From positions 146,195 to 210,194 of the forward strand of contig JAOADA010000001.1 in the NCBI GenBank assembly GCA_026417555.1: a stretch of 64,000 nt of DNA, read 5' to 3'. Position numbers and translations under genes: made by a program. The stretch comes from Brevinematales bacterium (GTDB lineage: Bacteria > Spirochaetota > Brevinematia > Brevinematales > Thermospiraceae). Of the stretch, positions 58,563-64,000 are shown in pieces (position 1 is the stretch's first letter; each line of letters starts with the position of its first letter). The notes beneath the pieces were generated by a model. That model had not been told where the DNA came from. It did no database searches and was given only the letters and a program-made list of their open reading frames with translations.

Positions 58563-58694
58563 ACAATGCAAAAAAGACAATGAGTGCTTCCAAAAAGAGA
58601 AAAAAATCCCTCTCACGGCTTTTTCTGAAAAAAAGAGTATGAAAGAATGGGAAAAGAAGCGTTTTTAGAAAGCTTTTGCCATAAGGTCAAAAAT

Positions 58695-58722
58695 TTGCTT
58701 TTTTTTTACTTTGTGGTATAAT
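58695..58722 (+). promoter_or_regulatory. Promoter of the RsbW/STAS operon
   Basis: TTGCTT (58695-58700), 16-base spacer, perfect TATAAT (58717-58722), 28 bases before the ATG. Confidence 0.7.
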
Positions 58723-58750
58723 ACTATGAAGTAGAAAACAGGAGAGGGTC

Positions 58751-59194
58751 ATGATTTTTCAGTTTACTGTTCAGTGCACAGAGAGTGAAATCCTTGCTTT
58801 TGAGAAAGAGGTGATGGATATTCTCTCTCGTGTTTTGGGGGACTCTTCTGACATGCTTATGCGTATTCATGAGTTTCACTTCTGTATTCATGAATCTATC
58901 CTCAATATTCTGCAGCATACGTACAAATGGGACATGTCGCAGAAACTGGAGGTCCGGCTTCAGATTACCGAAGAGAGAGAGAAACGTATATGTGAGGTTT
59001 TTATCCGTGATTTTGGGCAACCTGTTCCGAAGAAATTGGTTCCTCCAGAGTCTGTGGATCGTTTTCAGATGCGGAAGCGGGGGCTTTATATGATGAGTAA
59101 GATTTTGGATGAGTTTTATCTTGCTCCGCAATCAGATGGGAACCTTACCTATCTTAAGAAGGTTTTCACTGAGGGAGTGAATAATGCTGAATAA
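58751..59194 (+). CDS. RsbW-like serine kinase/anti-sigma factor
   Basis: A 147-residue GHKL ATPase of the RsbW/SpoIIAB type. The N-box is IHESILNILQHTYK (Glu/Asn at the metal and ATP site), then FIRDFGQPVP (G1-like) and RKRGLYMMSKILDEFYLAP (G2-like). It should phosphorylate a STAS protein and may bind a sigma factor. AGGAGAGGG precedes ATG 58751. It is followed 36 bases later by a STAS protein, forming the minimal partner-switch pair. Confidence 0.83.
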   Translation: MIFQFTVQCTESEILAFEKEVMDILSRVLGDSSDMLMRIHEFHFCIHESILNILQHTYKWDMSQKLEVRLQITEEREKRICEVFIRDFGQPVPKKLVPPESVDRFQMRKRGLYMMSKILDEFYLAPQSDGNLTYLKKVFTEGVNNAE

Positions 59195-59230
59195 CACACA
59201 ATCAAAAAAAGAAGAAAAGCGAGGTGCAAT

Positions 59231-59596
59231 GTGGCTTCCGGGGCACTCCGAGTCAAGGTGAGTATCTCAGAGGACGAGATTGTCCTCATCAAGGTGGATG
59301 GAGAACTCACCATCTTTACTGAAGAGTATGACATGCTTCACAAAGAGATTTCAGCCTACATCAAGATGGGTCTCTACAGATTTATTGTGGATCTTCGGGG
59401 GGTGACCTACCTTGATTCCTCAGGGTTAGGGATTATTATTCGATTGGCTACCCATGCGTTTAAGCAAAACTCCAAGGTGTGTTTGCTCTATGATGGTCCC
59501 CAGGTGGAAAGGCTTCTTTATGTCTCCAATATTGATAAGATTGTGCATGTGGTTTCTTCTCTCGAAGAGGCATATGCTTTTCTGCGCCCTGCTTAA
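59231..59596 (+). CDS. STAS-domain anti-anti-sigma factor-like protein
   Basis: A 121-residue STAS protein. The phosphoacceptor serine is in YLDSSGLGIIIRLA (the DSSGLG signature), with IVDLRGVTY before it. It is expected to be phosphorylated by the RsbW-like kinase next door and dephosphorylated by a SpoIIE-type phosphatase such as that at 22595. The start is GTG 59231 after GAGGTG; ATG 59229 is out of frame. It overlaps the convergent M15 gene by four bases. Confidence 0.85.
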   Translation: MASGALRVKVSISEDEIVLIKVDGELTIFTEEYDMLHKEISAYIKMGLYRFIVDLRGVTYLDSSGLGIIIRLATHAFKQNSKVCLLYDGPQVERLLYVSNIDKIVHVVSSLEEAYAFLRPA

Positions 59597-60291
59597 GGGA
59601 GAAGAGAGGGGGCAATTCCTGTGATATATTCCCAGAGATCGATTTCTTTCAGGGTCTCAGCACCCTCAAATCCCGTGATATCTGTCAGAGAGACAGTGGT
59701 GAGGTAAAGAGCCAAAAAATTGGTAGCCAGTGGTCGGTATGACCAGTGCCACGGTTCTTCTTCGTACCCACCACGGCGGTTTGAAAGGTGGGTATAGGGT
59801 CTTTCAAATCCATAGTGGGGGGCATGGGTTTCTAACCAGGCAAGAATTTTTTTCCCTTTTTTTGTTTGGAAAAAGGCAGGGTCAACTGAGACAAGGTCAA
59901 CATCTGTACCCCAGTGATGGCGAGAGGTTCCTGGAGCAGAGGAGTAGCGGAGAATGGTACGACATCGGGTGTGGGGATTGGGGTAAAAAGAAGCCAAACG
60001 TCTCCATTTAGATTCCCAGATGTGTTTTTGGTCCTCAAAACTTCGGAAGGCTGAGATGACAGAGAGAGAAAGACCATCTCTGTGAGCAGCCTCTCTCATG
60101 AGAGAGAGGGCTTCATACGCTTCCTTTCGAAGGTAGAGGATCTTTTCTCCGGAAACGAATCGCACAAAATTGGGGTGGTTCTGGACAGAGATCTTTCCGA
60201 GAAGCTCCTCTTTGGTGAGGGAGAAACTCAAGGGGAGTTTTGGGAGAGCCATGGAGAAGCCAAAAAGAAAAAACAAAAAGAAGTGTTTCAC
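59593..60291 (-). CDS. M15 (VanY-like) D-alanyl-D-alanine carboxypeptidase
   Basis: A 232-residue secreted peptidase with a signal peptide (MKHFFLFFLFGFSMA). The zinc site is SRHHWGTDVDL (H and D ligands) plus EPWHWSYRPL (third His); SAFRSFEDQKHIWE precedes them. It should trim peptidoglycan stem peptides in the periplasm. The GTG start overlaps the MarC stop (GTGA). It is the last gene of an operon with MarC and a secreted unknown protein. Confidence 0.87.
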   Translation of the reverse strand: MKHFFLFFLFGFSMALPKLPLSFSLTKEELLGKISVQNHPNFVRFVSGEKILYLRKEAYEALSLMREAAHRDGLSLSVISAFRSFEDQKHIWESKWRRLASFYPNPHTRCRTILRYSSAPGTSRHHWGTDVDLVSVDPAFFQTKKGKKILAWLETHAPHYGFERPYTHLSNRRGGYEEEPWHWSYRPLATNFLALYLTTVSLTDITGFEGAETLKEIDLWEYITGIAPSLLP

Positions 60292-60875
60292 GATCCCTTT
60301 CCTACCAGAAGAAGGAGGCCTTCTCGAATGAGCATCACGGCAATAGCCGCCAAAAGGAGATTGGCAATCTTTGAGATAATATGAGCCCCATTTTTTCCAA
60401 TTCTGTCAAAGATGTGTTGCGAGAAAAAGAAGAAAACCCATGTGAGAAACAAGGCAAGGGAAAGAGCCCCTATCGTCATGAAAGCCCCGTACTTTTCTCT
60501 GGTGAGAAGGACAGTGGTGAGGAGGGCAGGACCAGCCACCAACGGCACGCCGAGGGGAAAAGCACCGAGGCTCTCTTCATCCAACACTTGTCCCTGAGTA
60601 GAAGAAGAAAGCAAGTCCTTGAGAGAGATGACAAAGAGCACGCTTCCCCCTGCGATCATAAAATCCCCCACCCCTACTCCAAGGTAACGAAGAAGAGGCT
60701 TGCCAAGGAAGAGAAAGACTCCTGTGACTACAAAAGCTGTGGAGACTGATTGCCACGCGATTGCACGCTTTTTTTTTGTTGAAAAGGGATGGGTGAAACT
60801 GTGATAAAAAGGGAGGATTCCTATGGGATCAATAGCCACAAAGATAGGGATGAAACAAAACCAAAAATTTTCCAT
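60288..60875 (-). CDS. MarC-family integral membrane protein
   Basis: A 195-residue protein with about six helices. Signature parts are FIPIFVAIDPIGILPFYHSF near the start, PLGVPLVAGPALLTTVLL, and ISKIANLLLAAIAVMLIREG at the end. MarC proteins are conserved but not functionally defined. ATG 60875 has GAGGAAGG just upstream; the GTG at 60887 overlaps the upstream gene. Its stop overlaps the M15 start by four bases. Confidence 0.87.
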   Translation of the reverse strand: MENFWFCFIPIFVAIDPIGILPFYHSFTHPFSTKKKRAIAWQSVSTAFVVTGVFLFLGKPLLRYLGVGVGDFMIAGGSVLFVISLKDLLSSSTQGQVLDEESLGAFPLGVPLVAGPALLTTVLLTREKYGAFMTIGALSLALFLTWVFFFFSQHIFDRIGKNGAHIISKIANLLLAAIAVMLIREGLLLLVGKGS

Positions 60876-60883
60876 AACCTTCC

Positions 60884-61804
60884 TCACTGATAGATGATAA
60901 GGAAAGGGATAGGCTTCAGAGAGATCACCTCTTCAGGCTTCATGAGGGGTTCATCATATCCAGCCCCCTTGAATCCTGAGTAGAAGAAGAGTTTGAATCC
61001 CTTGTAGGGCATGTTGGTAGCCTGGGCATTGTAGGCATAGGTATTTCGTTTTAGTTGTGGGGAACCAAAACCGTCAGCGGTATGGATGAGATAAACATAA
61101 GGATACCCTGTCCTGACAAGATGACGCTGACGTATCATTTTCCAGTTAAACTGATGGATGACAAGAATTTTTGGCAGACGAATATTTTCCTTGATGAGAT
61201 AATCACTCAGAATTTTCTGGACGTTGTTGACTTCTTCGGCGGTGACACTCCCAATCTCTTTCATGGGACGCAGGGTACGCCATTCTGGATCAAGGGCAGG
61301 ATGCACATGAGGATACTTCATAAAAGGCAAAAGCTTGCTCATAGCCTGTTCTACAGTATATTTGCCAATCTGGTGATCCAGAAAAAGGAGAAACCCATTC
61401 GTTTCGGTAAAGGTGATATATTCTTGTACAAGATTGGAAGACATGATACCGATGTCTCCCCCGGGGTGACATGTACCATAGATGAGATACACAGCAGGGA
61501 GGGTGGGTTTACCACTCGCTTTTTCATAGTCAGCTGCATACCGACGAAGTTCACGAGCAAGTTCATCTTTAGAAAGACGCCCGACGATCCCCATGATACG
61601 GGATTTTGGATGGCCATAGAATGCGACAACATGAGCATTGGTGATATCCCATTCAATCACAGAGGGACGCATGACGTCGACAAAAGGGTTGATAACCTCT
61701 TCCCGAAAATCTCTCGGAAAAGAGGGAGACTGGCTCTCTTCTCCTTCGGAGAAAAGGCTATTGGTTGCAAGAAGGGCAAAAAGAAAGAAGGTATCCACAC
61801 GCAT
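60884..61804 (-). CDS. Secreted TIM-barrel-like protein of unknown function
   Basis: A 306-residue secreted protein (signal peptide MRVDTFFLFALLATNSLFS). Features such as AHVVAFYGHPKSRIMGIVGR, KPTLPAVYLIYGTCHPGGDIG, FLLFLDHQIGKYTVEQAMSKLLPFM, HPALDPEWRT and LVIHQFNWKMIRQRH resemble secreted TIM-barrel-like proteins with an ALDPEW motif seen in other bacteria, but I cannot give a family name with confidence. An acidic residue in ALDPEW suggests hydrolase function. GGAG lies 7 bases before ATG 61804; the ATG at 61816 is also in frame. It heads the operon with MarC and M15. Confidence 0.55.
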   Translation of the reverse strand: MRVDTFFLFALLATNSLFSEGEESQSPSFPRDFREEVINPFVDVMRPSVIEWDITNAHVVAFYGHPKSRIMGIVGRLSKDELARELRRYAADYEKASGKPTLPAVYLIYGTCHPGGDIGIMSSNLVQEYITFTETNGFLLFLDHQIGKYTVEQAMSKLLPFMKYPHVHPALDPEWRTLRPMKEIGSVTAEEVNNVQKILSDYLIKENIRLPKILVIHQFNWKMIRQRHLVRTGYPYVYLIHTADGFGSPQLKRNTYAYNAQATNMPYKGFKLFFYSGFKGAGYDEPLMKPEEVISLKPIPFLIIYQ

Positions 61805-61871
61805 GAGATACTCCATGACATAGATATAGCACTTGGATATAACGGAATTTCTTGAAAAAAGTTAAGCAAAA

Positions 61872-61964
61872 CGGAGAGGGCGGGATTCGAACCCGCGGTA
61901 CGGGATTTAGTCCCGTACAACTCCTTAGCAGGGAGCCGCCTTCGACCTACTCGGCCACCTCTCC
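61872..61964 (-). tRNA. tRNA-Ser (anticodon GCT)
   Basis: A 93-base class II tRNA on the minus strand. Acceptor GGAGAGG/CCTCTCC, anticodon stem GCTCC/GGAGT around CTGCTAA (anticodon GCT, reading AGC/AGU), a long variable arm GTACGGGA-CTAAA-TCCCGTAC, T arm GCGGG TTCGAAT CCCGC, G discriminator. CCA is not encoded. Confidence 0.95.
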
Positions 61965-61981
61965 ATCTGTCAAGATAGAGT

Positions 61982-62010
61982 ATTATAAGGCAAGGTAGGA
62001 AAAAAGTCAA
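61982..62010 (-). promoter_or_regulatory. Promoter of tRNA-Ser
   Basis: Minus strand: TTGACT (62010-62005), 17-base spacer, perfect TATAAT (61987-61982). The -35 box overlaps the end of the upstream gene. Confidence 0.8.
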
Positions 62011-63722
62011 TGCTCGGGGGTCTTTTCGGGGGAGAGAAGCTCAAAATCTTTTTTGGAAAGCAGGCGTACTTTGAGAATATCCTGGCGAGGCAAAAACATA
62101 CTCTCACTCTCAAGGTTATCAAGGAAGCGTTTGAGGTGCTTGATATGGTGTTCAAGAGAACTGGAGTAGGGTACGATCGTTTGGTGAAGGAAATTGATGT
62201 TTTCTTTGAAAGAAAGGCCTTCTTTGTTACAGAAACTTTTTACTTCCTCGTAACTCTTCTCGTCAAAAAAGATGAAAGTGTGTGGCTCAATCTCAATACT
62301 TTCTTGAGAGAAATGATCAGCGATGAGGGAAGAGATATGGGAGGGGAACTGAAGGATGTGGTAACTGTCGGGAGTAGGATGGGTGTAGTGTTCTCCATAG
62401 TGCTTGATATTTTGTATGAGTTGAAAAGAGAGAGGATGACGAGAATGCTTCTCGAGAAAAGCCACAATACTCTCAATAGTATATCCATAGGCAAGGGCTT
62501 TGTAGATAGACTTTTTGGTGATCTGATAAATGGAAAGGGGGTGGATCTCTTTGGGTTCTGCGATAAAGATAAGTTCAAGGTGAATGGAGGGGTTGAGGTC
62601 TGGCTCAACAATAACCTCACCGTTAGCCTCAACGATGAAAGACTCATTCCTGAAGAAGGAAGAGATGTCCTCGTGACGGAGCAAAGCCCGATAGAAGGGA
62701 TGAAGTGTGAGACTGTCCTGTCTGGAAATCTGGAGTGGGTTATTTCTCAGGATGGTGAGAATATGGTGTTTTTCTAGCTGTTTGATGAAGAGAAGGAAGT
62801 TTTGTTCTTCTTTTTGAAGGAAGAGTTTCATGGACTTAAGACTCTGGCGGGGAAGAGTGGTAAGCACATGCTGACAGTAATAAAAAAACACCTCTCGAAG
62901 GGGAAGAGCTTCATGACGGCTATAGGCAAGCCACTGGAGAGTGAGAAAAGCACTCTTTTGAAACTCAAGTTTCTCTAACGTTTCATAAAAAAAACTCAAG
63001 CTAAACAGAGAAGAGAGAGGAAGTTTTCGTATCTGATCGACAATATTTTTTTGAATAACGATGCGATTGTTGTACTTTTGGATGAGGCCGATGTGGGCAA
63101 GATTCTTGAGGTAGGTTTCGATGTGTGGACTGGCTGGGGAGTGTTCAAAAAAACACTGAAGTTTTTGGAAATCAATTCGATGGATTTCATTGGCTTCGGA
63201 ACTGCGCGGCGTATGGGCAATGAGATACGCAAGCAACCCAATAATAGGGGGAAGAAGTTCATACAGGTGATGGGCAAGGTTTGGATCAAGGGGCTCTTGA
63301 AGGGTTTGAAGGGGAATGAAGGGAGAAAGAAAGAGAAAAGAATAATGGGTGAGGGGTTCATAACTATAGATGAATCGTTTGCTACAGAGGCTTTCAAGAC
63401 CCTGTTGAAGTTCCTGTTTCTCAATGGAAAACACAGAACTCAAAAAGCGGAGGAGATTCTCGAGAGAGTCATATACCAGCCAACCAAAGTTTTTGATGAT
63501 GATATCAAGCACCAGTCGTTCTTTGTCAGAGAGGTTCTCAAGGAGTTCTGGAAGATGTTCGTTCCACCATGCTTGAATAGTAGCGAGGCGTTGTTGATTG
63601 GTAGGGGTGTCAAACGATGGAGAGACATCCTCCCCCGTCACCTCACGATAGAGCGTGGCGATGAGCTCTGGTTCTTTTTCAAACCACTTGAGGGCAAAGG
63701 TGCGAGAAATGCTGCGCATCAT
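62007..63722 (-). CDS. Separately encoded XPB/Ssl2-type domain protein
   Basis: A 571-residue protein downstream of an XPB helicase. The segment about residues 365-450 (SFIVEANGEVIVEPDLNPSIHLELIFIAEPKEIH, YQITKKSIYKALAYGYTIESIVAFLEKHSRHPL) matches the helicase-associated XPB/Ssl2 N-terminal-type domain (Helicase_C_3). The N-terminal 350 residues are helical and include LSDKERLVLDIIIKNFGWLVYDSLENLL, like a winged-helix region. No ATPase motifs are present, so it should be an accessory partner. Its ATG overlaps the XPB stop (ATGA), so the two products are made together. Confidence 0.75.
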   Translation of the reverse strand: MMRSISRTFALKWFEKEPELIATLYREVTGEDVSPSFDTPTNQQRLATIQAWWNEHLPELLENLSDKERLVLDIIIKNFGWLVYDSLENLLRFLSSVFSIEKQELQQGLESLCSKRFIYSYEPLTHYSFLFLSPFIPLQTLQEPLDPNLAHHLYELLPPIIGLLAYLIAHTPRSSEANEIHRIDFQKLQCFFEHSPASPHIETYLKNLAHIGLIQKYNNRIVIQKNIVDQIRKLPLSSLFSLSFFYETLEKLEFQKSAFLTLQWLAYSRHEALPLREVFFYYCQHVLTTLPRQSLKSMKLFLQKEEQNFLLFIKQLEKHHILTILRNNPLQISRQDSLTLHPFYRALLRHEDISSFFRNESFIVEANGEVIVEPDLNPSIHLELIFIAEPKEIHPLSIYQITKKSIYKALAYGYTIESIVAFLEKHSRHPLSFQLIQNIKHYGEHYTHPTPDSYHILQFPSHISSLIADHFSQESIEIEPHTFIFFDEKSYEEVKSFCNKEGLSFKENINFLHQTIVPYSSSLEHHIKHLKRFLDNLESESMFLPRQDILKVRLLSKKDFELLSPEKTPEH

Positions 63723-64000
63723 GGGATATTGACCTCTTGGACCATGGTTTTGGATTTTGGTGTGAAGTAGAGTACCTCATAGGTGTAACCTTTTTCGATA
63801 AGAAACATTTGGCGTCTTTTGGCGAATTCCTCTTCAATAGTGTTTTGCGAAACAATCGTAAAAAAGTGAGCATCCTGGCTTTGTGGGCGAAGAATGCGAC
63901 CAAGGCGTTGTGCCTCTTCTTGCCTGGAACCGAAAATGCCTGATACCTGAATGGCAACATTGGCACTCGGAAGATCGATGGAGAAATTTCCTACTCGAGA
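63719..64000 (-). CDS. XPB-type DNA repair helicase, C-terminal end only (partial)
   Basis: The visible 93 residues at the window edge read SRVGNFSIDLPSANVAIQVS and GIFGSRQEEAQRLGRILRPQ, the motif V-VI region of XPB/Ssl2 helicases (QRxGRxxRP), with a short tail. The gene continues beyond base 64000, so its start is not seen. Bacterial XPB homologues unwind DNA and may act in repair with a nuclease; no partner nuclease is visible here. It is co-translated with the downstream domain protein. Confidence 0.88.
   Translation of the reverse strand, partial: SRVGNFSIDLPSANVAIQVSGIFGSRQEEAQRLGRILRPQSQDAHFFTIVSQNTIEEEFAKRRQMFLIEKGYTYEVLYFTPKSKTMVQEVNIP

Overview
The window reads as chromosomal DNA of a diderm, saccharolytic bacterium, most likely a spirochaete. 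Reasons: secreted proteins with lipoboxes, OmpA-type and beta-barrel outer-membrane proteins, 7TM-DISM type sensors, several c-di-GMP proteins, a bacterial XPB-type helicase, and a DUF4914-like P-loop protein. The species is not identifiable from the sequence alone. Base composition looks even. I see no insertion sequence, integrase, CRISPR array, rRNA or replication origin, so this is ordinary core and lineage-specific genome rather than a mobile island.

Layout. 1-3702: c-di-GMP genes (EAL-HDOD, cut by the window edge; HD-GYP) around a small ArsC/Spx-like protein. 3742-9667: a tightly overlapping operon cysE-like, rluA-like, CAAX-type M48 protease, pabB, pabC-like, purine nucleoside phosphorylase, rimI. 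9652-14353 (minus): GGDEF-PilZ protein, then a GH36-GH1 operon. 14603-18163 (minus): tmk with an unrecognised 527-residue partner, and an ankyrin-repeat lipoprotein with a 28-bp palindrome at its promoter. 18306-25041 (plus): CBM48-type lipoprotein with an M16 protease, TspO-like membrane protein, tRNA-Gly, then a 7TM sensor/SpoIIE phosphatase with a second CBM48-type lipoprotein. 25100-27617 (minus): NhaD/ArsB-type transporter, EIIA-CBS fusion and a small PQ-loop-like protein. 27793-30937: glycosyltransferase-like protein and SpsF-type cytidylyltransferase facing an MFS transporter whose mRNA may be leaderless. 30969-35214: DUF4914-like protein divergent from a class V aminotransferase, then a PlsC-like acyltransferase. 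35201-37777 (minus): metE behind a cobalamin riboswitch. 37997-39607: acyl carrier protein and an OmpA-family protein. 39782-42826 (minus): sensor HD-GYP, ABC ATPase and a thermonuclease lipoprotein. 42963-47105 (minus): sugar nucleotidyltransferase, pyrE, pyrF, glyS. 47168-49405: secreted alpha-amylase family protein and a small membrane protein. 49415-54693: purF, Nudix, queD, aroC, then a double cyclic-nucleotide-binding protein and a GGCT-like protein. 54729-58562 (minus): two envelope beta-barrel candidates, a DUF3108-like protein and a third beta-rich protein. 58695-59596: RsbW-like kinase and STAS protein. 59593-61804 (minus): secreted unknown protein, MarC, M15 peptidase. 61872-64000 (minus): tRNA-Ser, and an XPB helicase with a separately encoded XPB/Ssl2-type domain protein.

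Themes. Carbohydrate use (GH13, GH36, GH1, CBM48 lipoproteins), c-di-GMP and partner-switch signalling, and B12-responsive methionine synthesis stand out. More than 20 promoters can be placed by eye; nearly all fit TTGnnn, a 17-bp spacer and a TAnnnT -10 box. Convergent operons are often separated by strong hairpins. The items most worth following up are the transporter/EIIA-CBS/PQ-loop operon, the unknown tmk partner, the palindromic operator at the ankyrin gene, and the riboswitch leader with its small ORF.
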